A stretch of DNA of 64,000 nt from Marisa cornuarietis (taxonomy: Eukaryota > Mollusca > Gastropoda > Architaenioglossa > Ampullariidae). Shown piece by piece: positions 36,630 through 49,130 of the stretch. How positions within the stretch are numbered: position 1 is the stretch's first letter; each line of letters starts with the position of its first letter. Below the pieces are notes generated by a model. The model saw only the letters and a program-made list of their open reading frames with translations. It did not search any database and was not told the origin of the DNA. A program made the position numbers and the translations under genes. The stretch spans positions 3,480,501 to 3,544,500 of the forward strand of contig SMMW01000567.1 in the NCBI GenBank assembly GCA_004794655.1, written 5' to 3'.

Positions 36630-36632
36630 AGC

Positions 36633-36663
<31 letters not shown>

Positions 36664-36664
36664 C
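36630..36664. repeat. (CT)n(CA)n compound microsatellite
   Basis: CT run passing directly into a CA run. Confidence 0.9.
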
Positions 36665-37009
36665 TTTGCCTTTCGCGGTTCTGCAGACATGAAAATAGAA
36701 TTTTCCCTGATAAAATGACAGTAAAGTATGAAGTTTTCTTCCTGTTTGCGTCGTCTTATGTTTTTTACTTGTTCGCCGCAAAGCCGCAGCCATCTTGACA
36801 TTCGCAGCTGCGCGGAGCCGCCTACAACCACCTGCCATCACCAACCTCAAGTGCGGCTGAGCCCGGCTTCGCGTTTGATGTGACGCTGGGCCCCGACGTG
36901 TAAACAGTATTTGTTTGCTGCAAGTGCTTCGCGCTTTAGACCTGACGTGCTGCACTGCAAATGCAATCACTTCTGTAAATACAGGCTGGCTTGACACGAG
37001 ACAACCTCA

Positions 37010-38640
37010 GTCATCTAGAGCTTACACACACTACAAGAGTATAGGGTCTGCTAGTGCTTACACACACTACAAGAGTATAGGGTCTACTAGAGCTTACACA
37101 CACTACAAGAGTATAGGGTCTGCTAGTGCTTACACACACTACAAGAGTATAGGGTCTGCTAGTGCTTACACACACTACAAGAGTATAGGGTCTGCTAGTG
37201 CTTACACACACTACAAGAGTATAGGGTCTACTAGAGCTTACACACACTACAAGAGTATAGGGTCTGCTAGTGCTTACACACACTACAAGAGTATAGGGTC
37301 TACTAGTGCTTACACACACTACAAGAGTATAGGGTCTGCTAGTGCTTACACACACTACAAGAGTATAGGGTCTGCTAGTGCTTACACACACTATACAAGT
37401 ATAGGGTCTACTAGTGCTTACACACACTACAAGAGTATAGGGTCTGCTAGTGCTTACACACACTACAAGAGTATAGGGTCTGCTAGTGCTTACACACACT
37501 ACAAGAGTATAGGGTCTGCTAGTGCTTACACACACTACAAGAGTATAGGGTCTACTAGAGCTTACACACACTACAAGAGTATAGGGTCTGCTAGTGCTTA
37601 CACACACTACAACAGTATAGGGTCTACTAGTGCTTACACACACTATACAAGTATAGGGTCTACTACTGCTTACACACACTATACAAGTATAGGGTCTGCT
37701 AGTGCTTACACACACTACAAGAGTATAGGGTCTACTGCTGCTTACACACACTATACAAGTATAGGGTCTACTACTGCTTACACACACTACAAGAGCATAG
37801 GGTCTACTACTGCTTACACACACTATACAAGTATAGGGTCTGCTAGTGCTTACACACACTACAAGGGTATAGGGTCTGCTAGTGCTTACACACACTACAT
37901 GAGTATAGGGTCTACTAGTGCTTACACACACTACAAGGGTATAGGGTCTGCTAGTGCTTACACGCACTACATGAGTATAGGGTCTACTAGTGCTTACACA
38001 CACTACAAGGGTATAGGGTCTGCTAGTGCTTACACGCACTACAAGAGTATAACCACTACTGCTTACACACACTATACAAGTATATGGTCTGCTAGTGCTT
38101 ACACACACTATACAAGTATAGGGTCTACTAGTGCTTACACACACTACAAGGGTATAGGGTCTGCTAGTGCTTACACACACTACATGAGCATAGGGTCTAC
38201 TAGTGCTTACACACACTATACAAGTATAGGGTCTACTAGTGCTTACACACACTACAAGGGTATAGGGTCTGCTAGTGCTTACACACACTACAAGAGTATA
38301 GGGTCTGCAAGTGCTTACACACATTACAAGAGTATAGGGTCTGCAAGTGCTTACACACACTACAAGAGTATAGGGTCTGCAAGTGCTTACACACATTACA
38401 AGGGTCTACTACTGCTTACACACACTACAAGAGTATAGTGTCTACTAGTGCTTACACACACTACATGATTATAGGATCTACTAGAGCTTACACACACTAC
38501 ATGAATATAGGGTGTACTAGTGCTTGCACACAATACAAGAGTATAGGGTTTACTGGTGTTTACACACACTACATGAATATAGACTAGTGCTTATACACAC
38601 TACAAGCGCATAGGGTCTACTGGTGCTTACACTACGTGAC
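37010..38640. repeat. 36-bp satellite array, open on both strands
   Basis: About 38 units of GCTTACACACACTACAAGAG plus TATAGGGTCTGCTAGT in perfect 36-bp register to about 38400, then about six degenerate units of varied length. The register makes 12-residue repeats (AYTHYKSIGSAS) on the plus strand inside a 507-codon frame at 36915-38438. The minus strand is open for 461 codons. Variants include TACAAGAG/TATACAAG and GCT/ACT exchanges that change amino acids freely. Read as non-coding satellite DNA; see the findings. Confidence 0.92.
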
Positions 38641-39378
38641 TATGGGTTTCACTAGACACACGGTGTACCAGTCTTTGTACAGACCACCTGTGTAATTCTT
38701 ACACGGTACCCGAGTATTGGAATCCACTAGTACTTACACACAATGTGAGAAAAGAGAAGGATTTTCACACACACACACACACACACAGAGTATATGATAA
38801 ATGGTGCACTAGGTGGGGGAGGAGGCTACTAGTATTTATAGACACTACCTATTACCTAAGTTTGTGTCTGTCTATTGCTTCTTACACAGTTTATACCTGC
38901 GAATGGCGGGTCTTTATCCAGTACGAGTATATAGGGTGTTAGTTGGCCGTATACATAGTATGTAGGTATTGGCGGGAGTTTATAAATGTTTTTACATACT
39001 TCCCGAGTATCGACAGCTGTATATAGTGCTTACACACTGCAAGCTTCTAGTGCTTGCACTAAAGTGTGGTATCTGATGAACACTAACATACTCTCACAGA
39101 CATGCACTCATTTTTATGCGAACAATGTTTCTGTAGCAGCTGACACCTCATCTCTGACAGTGATCGGTGCCCGTGGGGGTGGAGAGAGGGTTGGTGACTG
39201 TGCTGGCAGAAGCGGATGTTCTGATATACGACCTGCGTGTGTGGGCGTGCAAATGGGTGCATGTGCGTGTGTGTGAGTGATTAGTGGGTGTCTTTTGGGG
39301 GAGAATGGGTAAGTGCGGCTAAAGACACAGCAACCCCATGCTGCTATCGCACAAACAGCATGATGTAACTTATCTCAC
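38641..39378. other. Intronic sequence, decayed satellite edge
   Basis: Traces of the 36-bp unit continue to about 39060; (CA)n at 38767-38787. Confidence 0.5.
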
Positions 39379-39463
39379 CACGAAACAAACATGACTCAGC
39401 TTCCTAACACAAAGACCGCAAAACACATCAGATGCTCCTAGTGGCGGCGGTCGTGGCGAGACG
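39379..39463 (-). CDS. Candidate exon, low support
   Basis: A very strong pyrimidine tract ending CTCAACGCCCAG precedes an 85-bp stretch ending at the donor TTCGTG|GTGAGA. The only open frame enters in phase 2 and reads VSPRPPPLGASDVFCGLCVR then KLSHVCFV, leaving in phase 0. The entry phase does not match the 46517 exon, so another exon would be needed. It may be a non-coding or cassette exon. Confidence 0.25.
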
Positions 39464-40667
39464 CTGGGCGTTGAGGGGTAGGTGGGAAGTAGATGTGGAT
39501 AGAGAAAGAAGAGTGAGAAAGAGGAGTTAAAAAATGCCGCGTGATTGACAAGGTCTGGCACCAAATATTATCAGCTTCGCGCAGATCCGTAAAGGGCACG
39601 AGCGCCCGCAACAAGGCATCCGCCTGACTGTGGAGATGGCGAGGCTGGCCTGGGAAAAGGCCGCGGGCGCCGGCTCTTCTCGCAGATTCTCACGGGAGCT
39701 TCGTCACCGGACTGTCGTGCACCGTTAGGGACTGGGCTCCGTTATAGTCTGTGTCAAGTGCGCCTCTCCAGCGGCATTATTAAATCCACTATTACTCATC
39801 TCTCACGCTCTCTCTCTCTTCACACAGAATCTGTCTGTAATATAAAAGGTTCTGTAACACTCCTATGACACTAAAACGCAGACCACGGTTTGCAAATCTT
39901 GAACTGAGTAGAAACACGTGGTTTAACGGACCTTATTATAACATAAACAAGATTTTTGAGTCCTAATGATGCAAATCTTGTAATGAAGGGAAAAACAAAG
40001 TTTATGTATCGCGTACCATTGAAAACACAAACCACGACCTAACGAACCAACCTCGACAAAGTGACACAAACTTCTGTATCTGAGGCACTGAGTTAAAAAT
40101 TTAACCGAAAAAATATTCTTTGTTTAGGCATTTTATCAAGTTCTGGGAGCATTTGAAAAGGATCTATCTCATTCTTCACTTCAAGAAGATGAAGCAGGAT
40201 GAAGAATGTGTGCAGCGAAAATTCGTTCATGTCTTTCGAAGTTCAGTTTGACATCTCGCTAAGAACCGAAGGTGATGAGAAAGAATTAGACCAGGAGCTG
40301 ATTCAGCAGAAACAATTTCTTCACATGTCAGCATGAAAAAATGCAAAGCTCGAAGAAGGAAAAGGAACATATTCCACGAATGGGATTTTTTTAAAAACAT
40401 AAACCCTGGCAAAACGTGTCACAGAGACATGTTGATATACAGCAAAGCTGGTTAATCTCAAGTCGATAACAAAATAGCCCTCCTTAGCTTTCCTCAGATT
40501 TTAAAAATATTTTGATGACGTAGTGTTTATACACAATCTGTCATCAGCGATGAAGAATAAAAAAAAACCCACCTTCATCATCATCATCATCATCATCATC
40601 ATCTGCCCGCACGCGCAACATGCAAACTCTACATAGCAATTAGCGTTTCATCATCATCATCATCATC

Positions 40668-40701
<34 letters not shown>

Positions 40702-41724
40702 CACACATATGCCCGCACGCGCAACATGCAAACTCTAATAGCAATTAGCGTGTCCGACAGCTGGCACAGCTAATCGGACTCTTCTGTCCCACTTTTCCGC
40801 CATCATCATCTCACTTCGGGGTAACACCGAATCCACGGGCACAGCTGCCCAGGATATACTTTATGTTTCCTGCACGATAACCAGATTTCAGGGCCATGCG
40901 GAAAGCCCACCGCTTGCCCCGGTGGCCTTTTGTTATATGTACACAACCTGGGCACGCTAATCACCTGCAAGTGCTGCCAGCTAGGGTAGGTGTCATTAAG
41001 AAATGCAAGCAAGCGTTGCAGTAATTTATGCCCACAGCGCTAGTCCATGGACATGGAAGCGTAGCTATGTTTACTAAAATATAAATTTTCCGCCGGGAGC
41101 AGAAGTGGGGATAAGATGCTTCCTCCCAAAAGCCGAGTTTTAGTTGGCAAGATGAAGAGCGTTAGTGCCACTCGTGCCAGCCAATTCCTCACCCTGAACA
41201 GAGCTCGGCGGTTATGGTACACTGACCGTATCAAGTTTTGAGATGTTTTCGGTCTTGTCCCGTGACTCACACGTGAGGTTAAAACCATTTTCCGGCAAGG
41301 ACAGGACGAGGTGAGTGATAAACCTCCCCGCTGATAAACCTCTCCGGTTTCTTCACGGCGGTACAGGCATCCACGAGAACGAGAGCCTTGCGAAACATAG
41401 GACATAGTGTCACTTGACACTTTGGTTGGAATGCCATGACTGGCTGCTCCGGCAAAATAAATGAACACATCACGTGCAGTCAGCGACCTTAAACAAAAAA
41501 AGTGGTGTACTTTTGGAGTCGAGGATTACCATGGAGAACCAGGAAACAAACCGCTGCTGACTCGTTCTCTATTCATTCGTTTTGTCTCGTTAAAAGATGG
41601 CCATCGTGCTTGATTTGTAAAGCACATTTCCCCATGTGGATGCGAGCTAAATGCGTTATACACAAATAATAGACTACAAACGAATCGACAGAATGCAAGT
41701 GTCAACAATCAGATACATGAAAAA
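39464..41724. other. Intronic sequence with a duplicated triplet block
   Basis: See the 40575-40745 repeat. The rest shows no supported exon. Confidence 0.45.
40575..40745. repeat. Duplicated block with (CAT)n and (CAA)n
   Basis: Two copies of TGCCCGCACGCGCAACATGC plus AAACTCTA and AGCAATTAGCGT, each preceded by triplet repeats: (CAT)n before the first, and (CAT)n then (CAA)n before the second. Confidence 0.9.
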
Positions 41725-42213
41725 TCACGAAAACAAAAATGTGAATGGATGAAGAACATACCCGAAATACTGCTTAAAGAGATGGGTTCTGAGGCCGGAT
41801 TTGAAGGATTCAAGTTTGCAGTTCGAAGAGAAAGGGGAAGAGAACTGCAAACAGTGGGGCCTGAGATGGACAAGAACTGCTGTATCGAATTGCTCCCGTC
41901 TGATGTGTGGCACAGAGATGAGGGAAACACATATAGACCGAGGAGATCGACTCGGGTGGTAAGGCGTTAGTAGCTGAGACAGGTAGATGTGCTGAAGCAT
42001 GGCCGTGAAGACAATGGCAGCACAGTGTGACGATCTTGTAATGAATGAGAGTTCGGACTGGCAGTTAGTGAAGCTCGCAGAGGATGGGTGTAGCATGGTC
42101 TGCTTTTCGCTTTCGGAAGACAAAACGAAGGGCTTTATTCTGAGCCCTTTGAAGTTTGTCCAGCAGGCGGTTAGGGAGATCAACAGAGAGCTACAGTGAT
42201 CCAGCTGGAACAC
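41725..42213 (-). mobile_element. LINE ORF2 C-terminal remnant, frameshifted
   Basis: One frame covers most of a non-LTR retrotransposon C-terminus. It opens with QLDHCSSLLISLTACW (usual form like LDYCNSLLxGLP), then YHPSRSPRSICVSL, and ends LESFKSGLRTHLFKQYF. The WN-LP phrase before the end is displaced into another frame, reading SISGPTVCSSLPLSLR there, which shows a frameshift. No catalytic motif is included. It is a 5'-truncated dead copy of the CR1/L2/Jockey-like group; the exact clade cannot be told. Confidence 0.8.
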
Positions 42214-42414
42214 TGCAAAAAACCGACATGAGCTTTTTGGTGGCAGACACTGACAGAAAGAGTCGGAAGTGACTGATCCTGCGAAGCTAAGGGAAAATGG
42301 AAGGTTGAAAGAACCATGGCTTAACTGTCGTCTCGCGCTCTGCTTACGAACTCTTGACTCTTGTCTGAGGTAATCGCTGTCATTATGTCCCTCTGCGCCT
42401 ATTATTGGTTGTTT

Positions 42415-42642
42415 ATATGTTGTTTATTTAGTTGGAAAGTGCTTCCACCTTGCGGCGATTTCGCACTATGGGGGGAAAGGGAGGGGGGAGGAAACCGGAG
42501 TACCCGGAGAAAACCCCCGCCGCCCAGCCCTGCGAACAGGTGCCACATACAGAGAGTGTCCCGAGACGAGATCTGAACCCTGAGCCGCTCACTGCAGTGG
42601 TGACAAGCGAGTGTTTTAACCACTACACTACCGGGGGCCCCC
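42415..42642 (-). mobile_element. tRNA-derived SINE, full length
   Basis: On the minus strand: the head CCGGTAGTGTAGTGGTTAAA holds an A box, and AGGGTTCAGATCTCGTCTCG holds a B box. The body GTGGCACCTGTTCGCAGGGC is followed by the core TTTTCTCCGGGTACTCCGG and a tail ending AACTAAATAAACAACATA. The core resembles one I recall from SINEs of several aquatic animals. This is the best copy of the family also seen at 1608, 7159, 15355, 25150 and 36395. Confidence 0.85.
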
Positions 42643-45600
42643 TATTATTGGTCATGATACATCAACAGTTAACAGCCCTTGGCAGCCCTCTACGTAACAC
42701 AGGAGCCACAAAGATACTCAGCCGACTCTCGATTTACAAGGACCCCGGCAAAGCTTCAGGTCCAAAGCTAACCCCTGAGATAATGTTACCTACCTGCTTC
42801 ATATATTTACGACTGGGCTTCCAGGCTGTCCCCTAAGAAGAAAGTTCAAGACCTCATAAAACCAGGCTTGAGGACAAATGAACTGCATGTTTGCAACCGC
42901 AATGGGAGAGAAGTGTCTCCCGACACTCAACAGCACGCACACCACTGAGATGCTCAGATTTCTCCTCAAGGCCGTAGCAGTTACTGCATCATTTACGGTA
43001 CCTCCACATGAGCACCTTTCAGCCATTTTTGTACGACTTCAGAGGAATTACACGTGCGAGGCACGCAGAAACTTCTCTGACCCATGGCAGGAACTCGCAT
43101 CCATTCACAGGCCGGTCAAGCCTATCACCTCTTTTCTGCGTATCGCAAAGGGTGCGCCTGTCATACTTTGATAGACCTATAATAGCCAGTTGCTATTCCC
43201 GCCATAGCAGGCACGTGTGTTGGGATTAAAAGAAAAAGGTTATGGGTTTTGCCATTATCGGTAAAAAAAAGTTTGTAGTTTTCTTCTGTTGTGCATCATC
43301 TGCTTTTCTTCTTCTTACTCCTTCCCCTTACTTGCTCCCCATGCATCTTGTTCACAAGCACCCCACGGACTGTTCCTTCAATGGTTATGCCTACCCCACC
43401 TTTCATTTTCCCTTTTATGAACATTTGTCTCCCCCACCCCTAACTCTATTTGCAGGTTACTTGCTTTGTTGCCGTTATTTTCGCCGTACGCCCCTTCACT
43501 CATACTTCACTCACACCTATAATCAACTATTTGTGACTAAACGTTTCATCAAAGGCATTTTTTTTATATCTCCCTCCCTTACCACACTCCCCTACCCTTT
43601 TCCTTCGCATGACTTTATCGCTTCTGCTCGCGAAGAAAGAAGGGAAGCAACCTATACCCGAATGTCATCAGTATTTTAAAGAGTTACCTCCCATCCTCAT
43701 CCTAACTGTTCGTGCATTAACGATGATTTACAGAAGAAATCTCTGAACAGATGTGGAAGAATTAGTGCCGCCCTGAAATTACAGACAAGTGGTGACGTTT
43801 TGGTGGCAGTGGTGGTGCACTTAGTTGCACATAGGACTAGCAGAATAAATAATTATCTTTTAAAGTAAATATAGCAAACTTCTCTCGTTTAACGCCACAT
43901 CCACTTAATATTATTTTTGATATCAAATACTGAAGTAAGCCTGCCTTTTTACCCCAAGTCCAAGGGCAACTACTGACTGGCACCAGATGTCGGCTAAACT
44001 CATCATTCCCCTTGGGGTAAGAGCGGACAGTGTTACATTGTACACACCCCGGGTATAGTGTATTTTACCTTGCTCATCCTGAGTCGCATGGCCACTATGG
44101 CCACGATGGTGCATGTATATGCGGTCATATTGGCAGGTCCAAGGTCACTTGGTCCTGTTGTCTCGTCAGCGATGTCGATCGCTCAGCCCAGTGCGTATCG
44201 TCGAGGTGGCAGCGATCGTTGTAAAAGATGATGGTGAAATCAACCCGGTGCGAGTAGTAGTCAGTTTCACAACAGATGTAGTCGGAGTTGTCCGCGTCAA
44301 GAATAATTCGTACCTTTCCGTGTTTGATACACAGGAAGCAAAAACGGCGACGCCGAGAGGTGTTTAAAAGATGAGACGATGACAACGTCGATGAAATCTA
44401 CGATGTCCAGCTTGTGCTCAATGGTCTACGGACGCCAGGCTGCTTAAAGTCTAGCGGGTGTTTATTGCAAGTCTCGCACAAGAGAGATCTCGTAATCGAA
44501 AAAAACATTCATGTGAATGGCTTTGATTCTTGAAACAGCCACGTCCCGCCGATCACAGGCGTCTAACATAAAGCAGTTTGCATCTCACTACACATTCCAG
44601 CTGCAGCCTTTCTATGGCACGTCAGCAACAGCTGCGACACTTCTGGTGAGCAAAGCCAGGTGACGCTTTAAAAAGAAACTGTTCTACGAGGGCCTTAGAC
44701 AGGTGAGGCACTTCCACTGCGAAGTTGTCTGCAGGTGAGACACGTCTGCTACAAGAAGGCAAGTAGCGGTCTTATTTCAAGCACACCGTTTCGATGCTGT
44801 TGCTCCTAACACGTGCCGGCTGAAGAAATGTCCAAAGACAGTATGGGGGGGGGAAGGTGTGATGCTGGCAGCTGCTTGCATAAGGATTGGCTACTAGAGC
44901 AGGGGACTGGCCGACAGGATGTGTAATTAGATGAGCTAACGAAGACACTGTGGCTAAGATTGTTGGAAGTCACACGGCGTCAGTTGACAGAGAGATGAGG
45001 GATGATTGCTGGGCTAACACAACGTGCCGTCACGTGACCAGAACGGCGCTAGCGGGTAAACTCAGGGGCAGAGGGTCTGAAAGAGAGAGAGAAGACTAAG
45101 AGAGGCGGGGTAGGGCAGGGTATACAAGATTTACTAAATATCATGGCAGGCCAAACCTCAGTTGCGAACTGCCATTTTAATTTTAGCCAAGGCACACAGG
45201 AAGTAAAACGAGCAGAGCTCACTGGCTAACTGCCCTGGCAAGATATTTCTGGACTGATGGAAGCTGGACATCAACATTGACGTTGTCGCTGCTGAACATC
45301 TGCTGAGACAGCCGTCGGAAAGAAGGCAGAGGTTGGTGTTGGTGTTAGTTTGCTGCACGTGGTGTAGGCGCGTGTAGTCTTGGTGCTGTATGGCGTTGAT
45401 GCGCATGAAGTGAATGCGGATGATTTTTCTGCAAGGCTGAGATTCGAACTAGAGTGCACTTTAGATCGAAGTTCTCCCTAAGCTCATAAATGGTGCGATA
45501 CGCTAGATAAAAATACTGTGAAAGAAATGTTTCATGTACGCTACACAGATATATGCTGTTAAAATACCTAAAACACGATTGCCCAACAAATACTGAGTGG

Positions 45601-46070
45601 ACGGACTAGACTCAAGGTCTTGCAAGTCTTTAAAAAAAAAAAAGCTTCAGACACTCAATGGAGGCGAGCAGCCCTTATTGCGGGCTAGCCGTTCGTTCGG
45701 ACAGCGTTCCATCTTTTTATAGTACATCTGTGATTCGTTGATCTGTGGCGACTACAAAAACTAATCGCGCGTAAATCGTCGTCGTAGTTAGAGTATTGAT
45801 TCTGAAAATTCTGCAAAATATCAATGTAACACTACTAAGATGCGATGTTGTAAGGTTAAAAAAAGGATTGTTTGACGATCAGATCATGCAGACTACATAA
45901 GAATACCACCCTTCCCTAGATGACTTCTTGTGCTCGTCAACGGCTTCGGATATTGAAATGGGCAGAGTTACTAGACACATTATACAGTCGATGATAACAA
46001 TCGCTGAACAAAGGATGAACAAGGTATGGACGAAAAGTACGACAAAGGTAACAATAACCATCCCAGCATA
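42643..46070. other. Intronic sequence, no gene called
   Basis: Long unique stretch with several 60-140 codon frames on either strand but no start or splice context. A-rich run at 45632-45642. Confidence 0.45.
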
Positions 46071-46072
46071 AG

Positions 46073-46074
<2 letters not shown>

Positions 46075-46130
<56 letters not shown>

Positions 46131-46205
46131 TTCTCTCTCGGTCTCTCTCTGTGTGTGTGTAGGTGGGTCGGTGTGTGTGTAGGTGGGTCAGTGTGTGTGT
46201 GTGTT

Positions 46206-46258
<53 letters not shown>
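46075..46258. repeat. (CA)n tract facing a (GT)n tract
   Basis: About 27 CA units (46075-46129), a short spacer with CTCTCTC, then interrupted GT runs to 46258. The two arms are complementary and could form a long hairpin. Confidence 0.95.
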
Positions 46259-46259
<1 letters not shown>

Positions 46260-46516
46260 CTTAACCGATACAGTTTGGCCGATTCTCCAATTACTGCTCC
46301 CTGCACTTTTTTCATGTACAAAGTGCACATTTTAATAACGAATACTTAGGTGAAATGTTCGAAGCTTTTCACTGTAAAGCCCTTTTCGACGAGTGTTCTG
46401 ACTCTAAGAAAGACACATATTAGGTTCATGAAACAAGCAAGTAACTAGGAAATTCAGTAGAGAGAGCGAGGAAGAGATGGGGAGCGGGAGGGAGAGGAGA
46501 GTGTGGAGGCACTGAC

Positions 46517-46604
46517 CTGTTTGATCTGGTGAGTCCTGCGGAGGGCGCCCATGACGGCTGTGTAATACTCGCGTTCTAACTGCTCATACTGCTGCTGGAT
46601 ACGC
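46517..46604 (-). CDS. Coiled-coil exon of the long minus-strand gene
   Basis: The exon is 88 bp. The acceptor CTGCTTCCTGCCAG and donor AAACAG|GTCAGT are both good. One nucleotide completes the codon split by the preceding exon, then 29 codons read RIQQQYEQLEREYYTAVMGA and LRRTHQIKQ, leaving in phase 0. Leu, Tyr and Met fall in heptad-like positions between charged residues, so it continues the coiled coil. The phase agreement with the 47324 exon is exact. Family not recognised. Confidence 0.85.
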
Positions 46605-47323
46605 CTGGCAGGAAGCAGGCAAGAAACAAAAAGCTCGCTATGTATACACAGGCCCTTTGTTGCATACATTCAGGGGAAAGAAGACAACATAAGCACGGAA
46701 GTCTGCTGAACACATGCTGATGAAGTGAGAAGTGATTGAAGAAAAGGGATATAACTCAGCTCATAATTTATACACAAATGAAGCATCACAATGTGTTTCG
46801 TTTCGCTAAGTCTAACAATACCATATTGGAACGTAGCTGGCTCTAAAACATGTGTTAAATTTTTGTGTTTATTTCTTCTAAAAAACAAATTCTACAAGAT
46901 TGTCGATGTCTCAACACTGCCGTCTTCAATTTGAAAGCCATCTCTGTATCTGCATACCTCACAGTAAGTCATTTGCTTTCTCTTATTTCAGCAGACTTTT
47001 GATAAAAGTTGCTATTCTCCCTTTTATCCTTGCTATAGTCGGTAATACCACTAATTAGCTACGTACATGAACTGAAATGGCAAGATTTAAAAACTGTACA
47101 GCGGTACAGCCTCCTCTACGTACACTTTTGTGATAAGGACGAAACTCTGAATTTATATGGAAGTTCCATTTGACACACATCTATATATATTATATGAGTG
47201 TTGATGTACTGACGTGGACATGCAACACAACACAGTGTTAAACAGAAACTCGAGTACATCACAAGTATAATGCACAATATGGATATCGCCAACATGGACG
47301 TCGGAACAGAAAAAGTTACTTAC
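46605..47323. other. Short intron
   Basis: Intron between two well supported exons; nothing else seen. Confidence 0.7.
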
Positions 47324-47358
47324 TGAATATTTCTCTTCAAAGGCTCCAGCTGTCTCTT
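47324..47358 (-). CDS. 35-bp coiled-coil exon of the long minus-strand gene
   Basis: The acceptor is TTTTCTGTTTCAG and the donor ATTCA|GTAAGT, both near consensus. It reads KRQLEPLKRNI plus two bases of a Gln codon finished in the next exon. Entry phase 0 matches the 50047 exon; exit phase 2 matches 46517. This is a clear microexon in a coiled-coil region. Confidence 0.85.
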
Positions 47359-47419
47359 CTGAAACAGAAAAGATAAAAGGTAAACAAAATTAAATAAAAA
47401 ATACTACTACAACTACTGG

Positions 47420-47420
<1 letters not shown>

Positions 47421-47473
<53 letters not shown>

Positions 47474-47482
47474 CGACGACGA
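47421..47482. repeat. (GAT)n triplet repeat
   Basis: About 18 GAT/ATG triplets, then three GAC. It yields a run of Met codons in one frame; this is not coding evidence. Confidence 0.95.
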
Positions 47483-49082
47483 CAGAAATAATTGCTAAAC
47501 TCGTTCGACTGTCTCAACCAAGCAACACTTCTGTCTTTATTTTTACTTTCCTGGTGTTTATCTATTTATTTACTTTTTTATTATTTTTTATTTATTTTGC
47601 TTTTGCTGCTCAATGAGCATTCTTCCGAATAGATGCCTGCGCATTACAAATGAACATCATCATCATCATCAAGCACTGTACCGCAAAACACGCTGCCGCC
47701 CAAACAAAAACGTATACCAACACCAATAGTTCCATACCAGCGTAGTATCGATTGTTACTTTAATTCAGTCGAAATACAGCTTGCCAACGATTGATTTGTG
47801 ATAAAGCCCTACAGTGGTTTTAATCTGTTGAGAACGAGAAACGGTCGGGTCGAGGATCACAACCAACGGGAGCAAACTCGGGAATTTGGTGGAAGAGAAG
47901 TATGGTTATTTCCCTTTGATATGATGAATTTCCTTTTTGCTCCTCCCCTGGTTTCTCCCACCCCCTTTATATTCGGCTATAGCCTTGTTCATCTTGCATG
48001 CGTGGAGATTTGTTTGCAGCTTCTGCACCGACTGGCGTGTCGATGTAGTCTGGAAAGATGAGTGAAACTGGTAAAAAATACAAAGGCCACTACTGCCACG
48101 TATGTCAGAACAGTGCTGGCAGGATTGTAGATGGGAAGAACATTTTTCTCCATCGATGTTCAGCAGGTCAGACTTTGTGGCAAATGTGTAGAAGGAGCGG
48201 GTAAGACTGGTGTTGAAGAATTTTGTTGACAGACTGACAGTACCTTCAGTGTTTGCAATCAAACAGTTCAAGACCTCGACTGTGAGATCATAATTCATTT
48301 GGCGATAAATGTTTTGTTATCGACATAAAGATAACGTTAATTGATGCTCACTGATTTGAATCAGTAGTTTTGATATGAAACATGTTATTAGTGAACCACT
48401 TCTTCTTATTCTTATTATCATTATTATATCTTATTGTTTATTAAGTGGAAATGTGTTTATTTATTTGCAGGTCAGTGAAGCTGATGCAAACCCTTTTTCA
48501 TTTGGGCAAGGCTTGCAAAATCTGACACCACTGTTAGCAGTTGATAGCAATTTAGTATCTGCTGAGGTACTTTTTCGTTTTGATCTCTGAAAACTTTTGA
48601 AGGCTATTTGGATTTTTTCCCCATTTTGAAAATTGCTATTATTTGTCAAGGTGTGTTAACTCTATTTTCATCTTTAATAACCGAATTACATTTTCTGCAA
48701 TATTAAAAAAGTTTTATATAGATTGGTAATCCTTTTGATTAAAAAGAGTGACCCAGCACAAGAGTGAAACAATAATAATAGGACTTGAAAGTGAATTTTC
48801 CTGTATGCATACGAGCTAATAAAATTACAATCGCAATCGAACCGACAACCAACCACACAATAAACATTAGCGTCAGCAAACAGATAGCACCATGAAACAC
48901 AGCGCATGGATGAAAAATTGAGGAGTGGGCGGAGCTGTATTCTTGACTATGCCAGATGTTTCTTAAAGTAACTGGAGCTGCTTCCAGTAATTCCCTTTCC
49001 TAGTTTCGCAAAGTATGTGTTACAGACAGCAAAATGTAGCACCAAGACGTTGACTGGTAGTGCGCCAAAATCGAAAAGTGTC
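47483..49082. other. Intronic sequence, no gene called
   Basis: AT-rich, with a T-rich patch at 47570-47600. Nothing supported. Confidence 0.45.
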
Positions 49083-49130
49083 GACTTCCGGTATTTGCGC
49101 AATGCGCGGAAGGAACAATGCGGTGACGTC
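49083..49130. promoter_or_regulatory. Promoter-like cluster: ETS, NRF1-like and CRE sites
   Basis: Within 48 bp lie CTTCCGG (ETS type), GCGCAATGCGCG (one base off the NRF1 palindrome) and TGACGTCA (full CRE). A GATAAAA box follows at 49176. This mix is typical of animal promoters. Downstream on the plus strand, ATG at 49228 opens MSLQERPHAAEYL to a donor-like TTG|GTAATC at 49266, a possible first exon of a nested plus-strand transcript. Direction is uncertain. Confidence 0.4.

Noticed and set aside
32136..38640. CRISPR-like regular repeats
   Set aside because: All regular arrays here are contiguous tandem repeats without unique spacers, and the DNA is clearly of animal type.
47419..47616. 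ORF beginning with a run of Met
   Set aside because: Translation of a (GAT)n triplet repeat followed by T-rich intron.
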